NCBI RefSeq assembly: GCF_002938435.1
Contig: NZ_POQT01000019.1
Coordinates: 1-64,000 of the forward strand
Reading direction: 5' to 3'
Length of the DNA stretch: 64,000 nt
Source: Blastococcus saxobsidens
GTDB taxonomy: Bacteria; Actinomycetota; Actinomycetes; Mycobacteriales; Geodermatophilaceae
The notes beneath the pieces are model-generated. The model was given only the letters and a program-made list of their open reading frames with translations, did no database searches and was not told the origin of the DNA. Of this stretch, positions 33,628 to 42,103 are shown piece by piece. The stretch's first letter is position 1; each line of letters starts with the position of its first letter. The position numbers and the translations under genes are program-made.

Positions 33628-34788
33628 TCAGCGGCCCATTGTCGCCTGCCCGGAGGGCGTCGCGCCGGGAGGAGCCGGATCGTCCCCTCCCGGGGGGACC
33701 ACGTCGGCGTCCATGGCGCCGCACCCGCAGGACGGATGCGCAGGCCATCGGCGCAGCCGCGGGACCAGGTCGGGTGGGCGCACCTCGACGGTGGCGCCGA
33801 GGGTCACAGGTGCGCCGGCCCCGTCCAGGTAGGCCAGCACCTGGTTGGCGGCCAGCAGGGCGGTGAGCAGGCAGGTGGCCGTCGAGCCGCTGGCCGGCGC
33901 CTCCGCCGCCGTGAGCTGGGCGGCCAGGCGTGGCCAGCGGGAGTCGCAGTCCCGCCGGTGCAGGTCGGCGCAGCGCAGGCAGCTCGTCGCACCGGGCACC
34001 ACGAGGGGGCCGACGATGCCGATCTCGCCCCGGACCGTGGCCACCAGGTGCGCGCCGTCGTCCGCCCGGCCGGCCACGACCGGGTCCGACGCCGCCCACG
34101 GCCGGGTGAGCACGGTGAGGTCCGGCACGGTCCCGGGCGGAAGCGCGCGCAGGTCGGCCGCCGGGTTCACCCGGCGCACCGCATCTGCGGCGGCGAGCGC
34201 CCGCGGCCGTCCCTCGTCGTCCGCGGTCAGCCCGCCGACGACGGCATCGGCCGCCGTCACCACGCCGGTGTCGCGGACCACGACCCGCCCGACACCGCTG
34301 GCCGACAGCACGGCTGCCAGGGGTGTGCCCACCCGCGTCGCGCCGTCGACGACGACGGCGGACAGCCCGCGGGCGCGCCACACGGCCGACCGCGGCGACC
34401 GGACCGCCGCGGGAAGCTCGACGGCCGCCCGCGCGACGGCGGCCGGGCCCGCACCGACAGCGAGCAGGTCGGTGGGGTCGAGATCGGTGAGCAGGTCGGC
34501 CCGGCGCAGGGCGTCGAGGGCGGCGTCGACGAGCCGGGGGTCGAGCCCCGCACCGGCCGCCTCCGCCCGAACCGCGCGCTGGGACCGCCTGCCGTCCAGG
34601 CCCCGCAGCACCGCGGGCAGGTCCCCGGCCGGGTCGAGGAGCACCCCGTCGGTGGAGTCGACGCCCCCGACCTGCACGGTGTCCCCGTCGCCGTGCAGCA
34701 GCGGGGTGGCCGCGGGGAGCAGGGGATGGGCGTTCTCGATCACGGAGGCAGCGTCGCAGCCGCGACCGGGGGACGCGGGGTTCTCCAC
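33628..34788 (-). CDS. ThiF/E1-like family protein with zinc site
   Basis: A 386-residue protein related to the E1-like adenylating family. The core Rossmann part is visible (VVVDGATRVGTPLAAVLSAS, lacking a clean GxGxxG), with a TATCLLTALLAANQVLAYLDG segment typical of ThiF C-termini. Four Cys (SCLRCADLHR and HPSCGCGAMD) look like a zinc site. The glycine loop is degenerate, so adenylation is uncertain; such proteins also occur as precursor-binding partners in peptide modification. GTG at 34788 is the longest start; GTG at 34743 (VIENAHPL) is an alternative. It lies downstream of DUF5679 and may be independent. Confidence 0.75.
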   Translation of the reverse strand: MENPASPGRGCDAASVIENAHPLLPAATPLLHGDGDTVQVGGVDSTDGVLLDPAGDLPAVLRGLDGRRSQRAVRAEAAGAGLDPRLVDAALDALRRADLLTDLDPTDLLAVGAGPAAVARAAVELPAAVRSPRSAVWRARGLSAVVVDGATRVGTPLAAVLSASGVGRVVVRDTGVVTAADAVVGGLTADDEGRPRALAAADAVRRVNPAADLRALPPGTVPDLTVLTRPWAASDPVVAGRADDGAHLVATVRGEIGIVGPLVVPGATSCLRCADLHRRDCDSRWPRLAAQLTAAEAPASGSTATCLLTALLAANQVLAYLDGAGAPVTLGATVEVRPPDLVPRLRRWPAHPSCGCGAMDADVVPPGGDDPAPPGATPSGQATMGR

Positions 34789-34804
34789 AGGTCCGGAACG
34801 GCGA

Positions 34805-34833
34805 ACGGCGGCGTCCAGGCAGGACGCCGCCGT
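34805..34833. terminator. Hairpin terminator
   Basis: ACGGCGGCGTCC and GGACGCCGCCGT form a perfect 12-bp stem with a 5-base loop between the DUF5679 gene and the ThiF-like gene. Confidence 0.65.
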
Positions 34834-34836
34834 CGT

Positions 34837-34908
34837 GAGGTGCCGGGGCGGCCACCCTCCCGGGGCCCGCGCCGAGCGTGCGAGGCGTGGGTAGGAGGGT
34901 GGTCCTTC
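34837..34908 (+). repeat. Dispersed hairpin element, copy C
   Basis: GAGGTGCCGGGGCGGCCACC and GGAGGGTGGTCCTTC carry the outer stem with different bases from other copies, but each arm matches the other (GGCCACCCTCC with GGAGGGTGGTCC). It abuts the DUF5679 stop. Confidence 0.8.
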
Positions 34909-34909
34909 T

Positions 34910-35062
34910 TCAGGCCTTGCCGAGGATCCGGTTCATCTTGGTGCCGCAGACGGGGCAGGTGCCCTGCGCCATCCGGCGACCGGACTCGCTGACCTTGACC
35001 TCACCGTCGAAGTCGCGCTTCTCCTTGCACTTCACGCAGTAGCCGTTGTAGCTCTCCGCCAC
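34910..35062 (-). CDS. DUF5679 small zinc-ribbon protein
   Basis: A 50-residue protein beginning VAESYNGYCVKCKEKR and ending CPVCGTKMNRILGKA, the DUF5679 signature. Two CxxC pairs (Cys9/Cys12 and Cys36/Cys39) make a zinc ribbon. It is rich in Lys/Arg between the pairs, so nucleic-acid or ribosome binding is plausible but unproven. GTG 35060-35062 has GAGGAG six bases upstream. The stop is contiguous with a dispersed hairpin element. High conservation of this tiny protein across actinobacteria argues for a core role. Confidence 0.92.
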   Translation of the reverse strand: MAESYNGYCVKCKEKRDFDGEVKVSESGRRMAQGTCPVCGTKMNRILGKA

Positions 35063-35472
35063 GGGATCTCCTCGTCTCCGGGGCGCTCCGGCTCGCACGC
35101 CGGGCGCCGTTGCGCGAGCACGCTACCCGGGCGGACCCCGCTCGATGCCGTCGGCGGCGTAGCCGCCCACCCGCCGCCGGGCCGTCGGTCGCACTGCGTC
35201 ACCCACAGCTGTGGACAGACCTGTGGACGCGATGGGGAGGAGCAGGCGTGTCGCTGTGCGTGGCCGGGGGACGGCCGGGGGACACCTCGCGCTCCGCAGC
35301 CGTGGACGCGCCGTGGAACTGCGGGGATGCCCCCATCCGGCTTGTGGACGGGAGGGTGGCGCTCCGTCGTCACCGTCTGGAGACGCGGTCGTGTCCACCG
35401 TCCGTGCGACCTGCACCCGAGAGGGTGTCCGCGCGCAGGCGCGACGCCGGTCGGGTGTCTTACGGTTCCTCC
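35063..35472. other. Gene-poor region with TGTGGAC-like motifs
   Basis: About 410 bp between divergent DUF5679 and metallopeptidase genes. No supported gene is seen. GTGGAC cores occur at 35211, 35223, 35302 and 35344. TGTGGACAG and TGTGGACGC resemble reverse-orientation DnaA boxes (TTGTCCACA) with one or two mismatches. A CCACAGCTGTGG palindrome lies at 35203-35214. Confidence 0.4.
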
Positions 35473-36063
35473 GTGCCCGCGACCCCGCCCGATGCCACCG
35501 CCCTGCCAGAACCGGCGGACGGCGATGTCGTGGAGGTCCGGCGCAGCCCCCGCCGTCGCCGCACGGTGACCGCCTACCGGGAGATGGGGCGCACCGTCGT
35601 GCTGATCCCGGCGGCGTTCAGCCCCGCCGAGGAGCAGCGCTGGGTGGCCCAGATGGTCGCCAAGCTGCGCACTCGTGAGGAGCGCCGCAAGCGCTCGCTG
35701 GGCGGGGACAACGAGCTGATGGCCCGAGCACGATCGCTGTCGGCGGCCTACCTCGACGGGCTGGCGGAGCCGGCCGGCGTCCGGTGGGTCGACAACCAGC
35801 ACCGCCGCTGGGGTTCCTGCACCCCGGCCGATCGCAGCATCCGGTTGTCCAGCCGGCTGCAGTCGATGCCCGACTACGTCGTCGACTACGTGCTGGTGCA
35901 CGAGCTGGTGCACCTGCTCGAGCCGGGCCACGACGAGCGCTTCTGGGCGCTGGTCGCCCGCTATCCGCGGGCGGAGCGCGCCCGCGGTTTCCTCGAGGGC
36001 GTGGAGCTCGCCGCCACGGCCGGTGCGGCCGGGCAGGAGCCCACGCCCGACGACGTGGACTGA
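35473..36063 (+). CDS. YgjP-like (DUF45) zinc metallopeptidase
   Basis: A 196-residue protein of the YgjP/DUF45 M48-like family. The signature RWGSC precedes the zinc motif HELVHLLEPGHDERFW, with HExxH plus a downstream His. The N-terminal half carries the family segment RRSPRRRRTVTAYREMG. GTG 35473 follows GGTTCCTCC and is chosen because upstream codons lose the family match. It converges on DUF2342 across two tail-to-tail hairpin elements. E. coli YgjP has been linked to nucleotide hydrolysis, so peptidase activity should not be assumed. Confidence 0.88.
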   Translation: MPATPPDATALPEPADGDVVEVRRSPRRRRTVTAYREMGRTVVLIPAAFSPAEEQRWVAQMVAKLRTREERRKRSLGGDNELMARARSLSAAYLDGLAEPAGVRWVDNQHRRWGSCTPADRSIRLSSRLQSMPDYVVDYVLVHELVHLLEPGHDERFWALVARYPRAERARGFLEGVELAATAGAAGQEPTPDDVD

Positions 36064-36123
36064 CGGCCCCCTCCAGAGGCTCGGCCGGAGCGGGCGAGGG
36101 CTGAGGGGGAGGGGGTCCTCTTA
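36064..36123 (+). repeat. Dispersed hairpin element, copy D1
   Basis: GGCCCCCTCCAGAGGCTCGG through GGAGGGGGTCCTC. It starts at the YgjP-like stop codon. The outer arms pair as CCCCCTCC with GGAGGGGG. Confidence 0.75.
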
Positions 36124-36182
36124 CTGCTCCCCACCGCTCGCACGCTCGCGGCGGGGCCTGCAGCAGGGCCGTTCCAGCACGT
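36124..36182 (-). repeat. Dispersed hairpin element, copy D2 (degenerate)
   Basis: On the minus strand GTGCTGGAACGGCCCTGCTG and the inner GCGAGCGTGCGAGC identify the element. It faces D1 tail-to-tail between two convergent genes. Confidence 0.7.
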
Positions 36183-36204
36183 CACCCGGCCGGCGCCGGG
36201 GGTG

Positions 36205-37557
36205 CTACTGGTCCTCGGGCTTCTCCGGCTCGGCGTCGTCGGCGGTGAGGGCCCGCAGCTCGTCGTCCAGCCCCTGCCGGGCGACGAAGTCCAGCGGCTC
36301 GTCGAGGTCGTCGGACGTGGGCAGCAGGTCGGGGTGGGACCAGAGCCCGTCGCGGGCGTCCGATCCGTGCTGCTGCGTCATGGCGCCCCACACCGTGGCG
36401 GCGTCCCGCAGTCGTCGGGGACGCAGCTGGAGCCCCACGAGTGTGGCGAAGGTCTGCTCGGCGGGTCCACCGGAGGCGCGCCGACGGCGCATGGTCTCGG
36501 CGAGCGCCGCATGACCGGGGAGCCGGTCGGCGGCGGCCGCCGCGACGACGGTGTCCACCCAGCCCTCGACCAGGGCCAGCAGGGTCTCCAGCCGGCGGAG
36601 CGCCATCTGCTGCTCGGGCGTCTCCTCCGGCTCCAGCACCCCGCTGCCCAGCAGCCGCTGGATGCTCTCCGGGTCGCTCGGGTCGATGCCGCCCATGCCG
36701 CCGGCCATCGCCTCGTTGATGCCGCGCTCGATGGCCTCGCGGTCGATGGAGATGCCACGGGCGTAGGCGTGCACCGCGTCCTGCAGCTGCTGGCGCAGCC
36801 ACGGCACGTGGGCGAACAGCCGCTGCGACGCCGCCTCGCGCAGCGCGACGAACAGCCGCACCTCGTCGGCCGGGCGGTCCAGGCCCTCGGCGAACGCGGC
36901 GAGGTTCTGCGGCACCAGCACCCCCGTGCCGGCCGGTGCGAGCGGGAGCCCGACGTCGGTGCTGGTGAGCACCTCCTCGGCCAGCTTGCCCATGGCCTGC
37001 CCGACCTGGGCGCCGAACATCAGGCCACCCATCCTGCCCATGATCCCGGCGATCGGCCCGAACGACATCGCGGCCTCCTGGGGGAGGGCGCTGGTCATGG
37101 CGGCGACGACCTTCTCGGCCAGCGGGTCGATCAGCGCAGTCCAGGCGGGCAGGGTCTGCTCGACCCACTCCACGCGCGACCACGCGGCGGTGCGCTCGAT
37201 GCCGGAGGGCAGCTCGGTCACCTGGTCCAGCCACAGGTCGGCCAGCCGCAGCGACTCGGCCGCACCGGAGCGCTCGGGATCGGACGCCGGCTGGTGGCCG
37301 GCCGCCAGCCCGCTGATGGCGCCCTGGCGGGCGAGGTCCCAGTTGACGGGGCCGCCCGACCAGTTCATGAGCTTCTGCAGCTCGGCGAACAGCGGCATCT
37401 TGCCGAGCACGTCCTCGGGGGAGCCGCCGCCGGCGATGCCGCCGAACAGCGCGCCCAGGCCGAAGGGGTCACCGCCGCCCTGGTCCCCGCCGCGCCCGGG
37501 CTCCCGGCGCTCGGGGTCGCGGTCGGGCGGGCCGAATCCGAAGGGCACGTCGCTCAT
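36205..37557 (-). CDS. DUF2342 zincin-like protein
   Basis: A 450-residue protein of the DUF2342 family (Rv3195-like), described as zincin-like. Gly-rich N-terminal stretches (about 20-45) precede a large helical domain. That domain carries VLVPQNLAAFAEGLDRP, RLFVALREAASQRLFAHVPWL and later TLVGLQLRPRRLRDAATVW, which mark the family. A canonical HExxH is not visible, so protease activity is uncertain. GTG/ATG at 37557 begins MSDVPFGFG. It is divergent from the PDZ protease gene, with a hairpin element in between. The two are neighbours in mycobacteria as well. Confidence 0.9.
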   Translation of the reverse strand: MSDVPFGFGPPDRDPERREPGRGGDQGGGDPFGLGALFGGIAGGGSPEDVLGKMPLFAELQKLMNWSGGPVNWDLARQGAISGLAAGHQPASDPERSGAAESLRLADLWLDQVTELPSGIERTAAWSRVEWVEQTLPAWTALIDPLAEKVVAAMTSALPQEAAMSFGPIAGIMGRMGGLMFGAQVGQAMGKLAEEVLTSTDVGLPLAPAGTGVLVPQNLAAFAEGLDRPADEVRLFVALREAASQRLFAHVPWLRQQLQDAVHAYARGISIDREAIERGINEAMAGGMGGIDPSDPESIQRLLGSGVLEPEETPEQQMALRRLETLLALVEGWVDTVVAAAAADRLPGHAALAETMRRRRASGGPAEQTFATLVGLQLRPRRLRDAATVWGAMTQQHGSDARDGLWSHPDLLPTSDDLDEPLDFVARQGLDDELRALTADDAEPEKPEDQ

Positions 37558-37576
37558 GGGTCCACGGTAGACGCCG

Positions 37577-37632
37577 GAAGGACCCCGTCCCCCTCACCGC
37601 TCGCACGCTCGCGGCGAGCCTCCGGACGGGGC
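37577..37632 (-). repeat. Dispersed hairpin element, copy E
   Basis: On the minus strand GGCCCCGTCCGGAGGCTCGC is followed by GCGAGCGTGCGAGC and GGACGGGGTCCTTCC. It lies in a divergent promoter region, unlike most copies. Confidence 0.8.
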
Positions 37633-37687
37633 CACGGGTCCGCGGGCCTCCGGCGTCCTCCAGCGGCGCGACATAGGCTCGCGCCTC

Positions 37688-38710
37688 GTGACCCGTCGGA
37701 CCGCCGTCCTCAGCGTGGGCGCCGTGCTGCTCCTGGTGTTCGGCGTCCTCGGCACCACGGTGCCGGTGCCGTACGTCGCGCAGGTGCCCGGACCCACCTT
37801 CGACACCCTGGGCGACATCGACGGCGAGCCGATCATCTCGGTGCAGGGACGGGAGCCCGACGAGACCGAGGGCACCCTGACCCTGACCACGGTCGGCGTC
37901 AGCCGGGGCGGGCTCAGCCTCGTGCAGGCCGTGCGTGGGTGGTTCGACGACGAGGTCGCCGTCGTCCCCGAGGAGGCCGTGTACCCACCCGACCGCAGCG
38001 AGGAGGAGACCCGCCAGGCCAACCGGCAGGCGTTCATCACCTCCGAGCAGGCGGCGGAGAGCGTGGCGCTGGCCGAGCTGGGCTTCCCCCGGAAGGTCGT
38101 CGTCCGGGAGGTGCCGGCGGAGTCGCCGTCCGAGGGGCGGCTGGAGGAGGGCGACGCCCTCGAGTCGGTCGACGGGCGCCCGGTGCCGGACTCCCAGGTG
38201 CTGGCCGACGTGCTGAGCGGCATCCCGGCCGGCACGACGGTGACCGTCGGCTACACCCGGCTGGGCGAGCCGGGCACGACGACCATCACCACGCGGGCGG
38301 CCGAGGACCGGCAGGGCTCGCTGCTCGGCGTCTCGGTGCTCGACCAGCCCTCCGCCCCGTTCGACGTCGACATCGAGGTGGCCGACGTCGGCGGCCCCTC
38401 GGCCGGTCTGATGCTGACCCTCGGGATCCTCGATCTCGTCGGCGACGAGAACCTCACCGGCGGGAAGGCCGTCGCCGGCACGGGCACGATCGACCTGGAG
38501 GGCGCCGTCGGGCCGATCGGCGGCATCGGGCTGAAGATGGCCGCCGCGCGCGACATCGGCGCCGAGCTCTTCCTGGTGCCGGCCGGGAACTGCGCCGAGG
38601 CCGTGGCCGCACCCGACACCGGTGTCCCGATGGCCAAGGTGGCCACCCTCGACGACGCCCTGGAGGCGCTCGCCGACCTCCGCGCCGGACGGACGCCCGA
38701 GTCCTGCTGA
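37688..38710 (+). CDS. Secreted PDZ-domain Lon-like (S16) protease
   Basis: A 340-residue membrane-anchored protease (Rv3194c/YlbL-like). One N-terminal transmembrane segment (about 8-28) is followed by the conserved VPYVAQVPGPTFDTLG and a PDZ domain near 125-195. A C-terminal Lon-type domain carries catalytic Ser238 (GGPSAGL) and Lys283 (IGLKMAAA). The active domain lies outside the cytoplasm. GTG 37688. A 230-bp gap with a 16-bp palindrome separates it from UPF0182, as in mycobacteria. It is likely to process envelope proteins. Confidence 0.93.
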   Translation: MTRRTAVLSVGAVLLLVFGVLGTTVPVPYVAQVPGPTFDTLGDIDGEPIISVQGREPDETEGTLTLTTVGVSRGGLSLVQAVRGWFDDEVAVVPEEAVYPPDRSEEETRQANRQAFITSEQAAESVALAELGFPRKVVVREVPAESPSEGRLEEGDALESVDGRPVPDSQVLADVLSGIPAGTTVTVGYTRLGEPGTTTITTRAAEDRQGSLLGVSVLDQPSAPFDVDIEVADVGGPSAGLMLTLGILDLVGDENLTGGKAVAGTGTIDLEGAVGPIGGIGLKMAAARDIGAELFLVPAGNCAEAVAAPDTGVPMAKVATLDDALEALADLRAGRTPESC

Positions 38711-38722
38711 CCTCGGCACCCC

Positions 38723-38738
38723 GGCCGGACGTCCGGCC
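38723..38738. repeat. 16-bp perfect palindrome
   Basis: GGCCGGACGTCCGGCC lies 13 bp after the PDZ protease stop in the 230-bp space before UPF0182. It could be a binding site or a terminator stem. I see nothing else certain in this space. Confidence 0.5.
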
Positions 38739-38940
38739 GCGCCGCCCCCGCGGCACGACGCCGTCCCCGTGGGGGAAGCTGTGCACGGTCGACGGCGACC
38801 ACGGCCCGACCGGGAACCACGTGCCGCGTGGTGCGTTGTCCTGGGGAGGCCGGGGTGCACCCGGCCGTGCACCGTCCGGCCCTCGCGGCCGGTCCCACCG
38901 TGGCCCCCAGGGCCACGCCTGCAACTGAAGGAGCCCGCTC

Positions 38941-41901
38941 GTGGCCATGCGGCCCCCCGTGCCGGTACCGACGCTGTCGCGGCGCGCCAAGCTGGTCATC
39001 GGCGCCATCGCCGTGCTGCTGGCGCTGTTCACCGTCGTCGGGACGCTGACGAACGTCTACGTCGACTACCTCTGGTTCGACGCGACCGGCTTCACCGAGG
39101 TGTTCTGGACCGAGCTCCAGACCCGCGTGCTGCTCTTCGCCGTGGCCGGCGTGGCCACCGGCGGGCTGACGGCGCTGGCGATGTACCTCGCCTACCGGTT
39201 CCGCCCCACGTTCCGGCCGATGTCGCTGGAGCAGCAGAACCTGGAGCGCTACCGGCAGTCGCTGGAGTCGCGCCGCGGCCTGGTGCTCACCGGCATCGCC
39301 GTCGTGCTGGGCCTGTTCGCCGGCTTCACCGCCCAGGCGAACTGGGAGACGTGGCTGTCCTTCCGGAACAGCACCGACTTCGGCCGGACCGACCCGCAGT
39401 TCGGTGTCGACCTGTCGTTCTTCGTCTTCGACTACCCCTTCTACCGGCTGCTGCTCGGTTTCGGGTTCGCCATCGCGATCCTGGCGCTGATCGGCTCGCT
39501 GCTCACCCACTACATCTTCGGCGGGCTGCGGCTGCAGACGCCCGGCCAGAAGCTGACCGGGGGAGCCCGGGTGCAGCTGTCGGTGCTGCTCGGCGTGTTC
39601 GTCGCCCTCAAGGCGGTCGCCTACTGGCTGGACCGGTACGGGCTGGTCTACTCCGACCGCGGTGGCGTCTTCACCGGCGCGAGCTACACCGACGTCAACG
39701 CGCTGCTGGTGCCCAAGACGATCCTGGTCTTCGTCGCCGCGGTCTGCGCCCTGGCGTTCTTCGCCAACATCGTCGTCCGCAACTTCCTGCTGCCGGCCGC
39801 GGCACTGGTGCTGCTGCTGGTGTCGAGCCTGGTCATCGGCGTGGCCTACCCGGCGATCGTCCAGCAGTTCGTCGTCAACCCGAGCGCGAACGAGAAGGAA
39901 GCCCCCTACATCGAGCGGGCCATCGAGTCGACCCGGGTGGCCTACGGTCTCGACGACATCGACTACGTCGACTACGCGCAGCAGACCACGGGCGACGAGG
40001 TGGACCCGGACGTCGCGCTGGCCGAGCTCCGGAACGACACCGAGACGATCCCGAACGCCCGACTGCTGGACCCCAACGTCCTGACCGACACGTTCACCGC
40101 CCGCCAGCAGATCCGCAACGTGTACGGGTTCCCCGAGAAGCTCGACATCGACCGTTACACCATCGACGGCGAGACCGGTGACTACGTGGTGGCGGTACGC
40201 GAGCTGGACAGCGCCGGGCTGTCGGAGAACCAGAGCACCTGGATCAACCGGCACACCGTCTACACCCACGGGCACGGTTTCGTCGCCGCTCCGGCGAACG
40301 AGGTCGTGGCCGGCTCCGAGGGTGGCGAGCCGAACTTCACCACGGGCGACCTGCCGACCCAGGGGGACATCCCGGTCGAGGAGAGCCGGATCTACTACGG
40401 CGAGCTGATCCAGGACTACTCGGTGGTCGGGGCTCCGGAGGGCGTCGCGCCGCGGGAGTTCGACCTGCCGGAGGGCGGATCGGAGGATCGCCAGATCAAC
40501 AACACGTACGAGGGCGAGGGCGGCGTCTCGGTCGGAAGCTTCTTCCGGCAGCTGACCTTCGCGATCTACTACCGGGAGCGGAACTTCCTGCTCTCCAACG
40601 CGGTGAACGAGGAGTCGAAGGTCCTCTACGTCCGCGACCCGCGCGAGCGGGTGGAGAAGGTGGCGCCCTTCTTGGAGGTCGACGGCGACCCGTACCCCGC
40701 GGTGATCGACGGCCGGGTCACCTGGATCCTCGACGGCTACACGACGTCGGACTTCTACCCCTACTCCGAGCAGATGCAGCTCGGCGAGGCGGTGGCGGAC
40801 GCGCTCACGGGCACCGGCACGACCGCCCTGCCGAACCAGACGGTGAACTACATCCGCAACTCGGTGAAGGCCACCGTCGACGCCTACGACGGCACGGTGA
40901 CGCTCTACGCCTGGGACGAGGAGGACCCGGTCCTCAGGACGTTCATGAAGGCGTTCCCCGGCGTGGTCGAGCCCAAGAGCGAGATGGGCGAGGAACTGAT
41001 CAGCCACGTCCGGTACCCGGAGGACCTGTTCAAGGTGCAGCGGGACATCCTGACCCGGTACCACGTCGACGACCCGATCGCCTTCTACGAGGGTAGCGAC
41101 CGGTGGCAGATCCCGGACGACCCGACCCGGAACGTCGAGGAGAACCAGCCGCCGTACTACATCCTGGCCCAGCGGCCGGGTGACGACGAGGCGACGTTCC
41201 AGCTGACCAGTGCGCTGAACGCCTTCCAGCGGGAGAACCTGTCGGCGTTCATCTCGGCGTCGAGCGCGCCGGAGACCTACGGCGATCTCCAGGTGCTGCA
41301 ACTGCCCGGCAACACGCCGTTCCGCGGTCCGGGTCAGGTGCAGAACGCGTTCATCACCAACAACCAGGTGCGCCCCGACCTCACTCTCTTCGACAGCGCG
41401 AACTCCGACGCGGTGTTCGGCAACCTGCTGACGCTGCCGATCGGCGATGCCGGGTTGCTGTACGTGGAGCCGCTCTACGTGGAGAGCACCGGGGAGGGCG
41501 GCTTCCCGCTGCTCCAGCGGGTGCTGGTCAACTTCGGTGACCGCATCGGCTACGCCAACACCCTCTCCGAGGCGCTGGACCAGGTGTTCGGCGACGGCGC
41601 AGGGGTGGTCGCGTCCGACGCCGACGGGGTGCCGACCGAGGCGGAGGAGGGGGAGGACACCCCCGGCGTGGAGCAGCCGGCCGACCCGACCGACGTGCCG
41701 ATCCCTCCGGACGGCACGGACGGTCTGCCGGCCGCGCCGGACATGGATCAGGCCGTCCGGGACATCAACGCCGCGCTCGAGGCGCTGGCCGGCGCCCAGC
41801 GGTCCGGTGACTTCGCCGGTCAGGGCGAGGCGCTGGCCGATCTGCAGGAAGCTGTGACGGCCTACCAGCGGGCGCAGCAGGAGGCCGGCGGAGGGGGCTG
41901 A
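38941..41901 (+). CDS. UPF0182 family large membrane protein
   Basis: A 986-residue protein of the UPF0182 family (Rv3193c-like). About seven transmembrane segments fill the first 330 residues, including YLWFDATGFTEVFWTELQT after the first one. A large extracytoplasmic domain of about 530 residues follows, and an acidic, Pro-rich low-complexity tail begins near 895 (EAEEGEDTPGVEQPADPTD). GTG 38941. A perfect 12-bp hairpin with a GCCG loop ends the unit at 41919-41946. The function is unknown. High conservation and size suggest an envelope role. Confidence 0.95.
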   Translation: MAMRPPVPVPTLSRRAKLVIGAIAVLLALFTVVGTLTNVYVDYLWFDATGFTEVFWTELQTRVLLFAVAGVATGGLTALAMYLAYRFRPTFRPMSLEQQNLERYRQSLESRRGLVLTGIAVVLGLFAGFTAQANWETWLSFRNSTDFGRTDPQFGVDLSFFVFDYPFYRLLLGFGFAIAILALIGSLLTHYIFGGLRLQTPGQKLTGGARVQLSVLLGVFVALKAVAYWLDRYGLVYSDRGGVFTGASYTDVNALLVPKTILVFVAAVCALAFFANIVVRNFLLPAAALVLLLVSSLVIGVAYPAIVQQFVVNPSANEKEAPYIERAIESTRVAYGLDDIDYVDYAQQTTGDEVDPDVALAELRNDTETIPNARLLDPNVLTDTFTARQQIRNVYGFPEKLDIDRYTIDGETGDYVVAVRELDSAGLSENQSTWINRHTVYTHGHGFVAAPANEVVAGSEGGEPNFTTGDLPTQGDIPVEESRIYYGELIQDYSVVGAPEGVAPREFDLPEGGSEDRQINNTYEGEGGVSVGSFFRQLTFAIYYRERNFLLSNAVNEESKVLYVRDPRERVEKVAPFLEVDGDPYPAVIDGRVTWILDGYTTSDFYPYSEQMQLGEAVADALTGTGTTALPNQTVNYIRNSVKATVDAYDGTVTLYAWDEEDPVLRTFMKAFPGVVEPKSEMGEELISHVRYPEDLFKVQRDILTRYHVDDPIAFYEGSDRWQIPDDPTRNVEENQPPYYILAQRPGDDEATFQLTSALNAFQRENLSAFISASSAPETYGDLQVLQLPGNTPFRGPGQVQNAFITNNQVRPDLTLFDSANSDAVFGNLLTLPIGDAGLLYVEPLYVESTGEGGFPLLQRVLVNFGDRIGYANTLSEALDQVFGDGAGVVASDADGVPTEAEEGEDTPGVEQPADPTDVPIPPDGTDGLPAAPDMDQAVRDINAALEALAGAQRSGDFAGQGEALADLQEAVTAYQRAQQEAGGGG

Positions 41902-41918
41902 CGGCGGCCTCCGCGGCG

Positions 41919-41946
41919 GGTGGGTGCCGGGCCGCCGGCACCCACC
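41919..41946 (+). terminator. Hairpin terminator of UPF0182
   Basis: GGTGGGTGCCGG and CCGGCACCCACC form a perfect 12-bp stem with a 4-base loop, 17 bp after the UPF0182 stop and just before a tRNA gene. Confidence 0.75.
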
Positions 41947-41977
41947 CCCCGCGCCGGTGGTAGCCTGATCTCACCGA

Positions 41978-42054
41978 CGCGGGGTGGAGCAGCTCGGTAG
42001 CTCGCTGGGCTCATAACCCAGAGGTCGCAGGTTCGAATCCTGTCCCCGCTACCA
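41978..42054 (+). tRNA. tRNA-fMet (CAT), initiator, copy 1
   Basis: 77 nt with encoded CCA. The CAT anticodon sits in a loop with a stem ending in three G:C pairs (CTGGG/CCCAG), the D-stem has A11:U24 and position 1 is C unpaired with T72. These are initiator marks. T72 replaces the usual A72, still leaving 1:72 unpaired. Confidence 0.96.
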
Positions 42055-42059
42055 CCACG

Positions 42060-42089
42060 AAGGCCCGGTCCCCCAGGGGACCGGGCCTT
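42060..42089 (+). terminator. Terminator after tRNA-fMet copy 1
   Basis: AAGGCCCGGTCCC and GGGACCGGGCCTT form a 13-bp stem 6 bp after the CCA end. Confidence 0.8.
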
Positions 42090-42103
42090 CGTCGTCGTCG
42101 GGG

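Noticed and set aside
34730-34743. GTGATCGAGAACGC occurring here (minus) and at 28760-28773
   Set aside because: A 14-bp match, one coding and one inside the mrx1 promoter region; two copies are not enough to call a motif.
38251-41301. A roughly 1,000-codon minus-strand frame opposite UPF0182
   Set aside because: The plus strand codes for a clear conserved membrane protein; the antisense frame is composition-driven.
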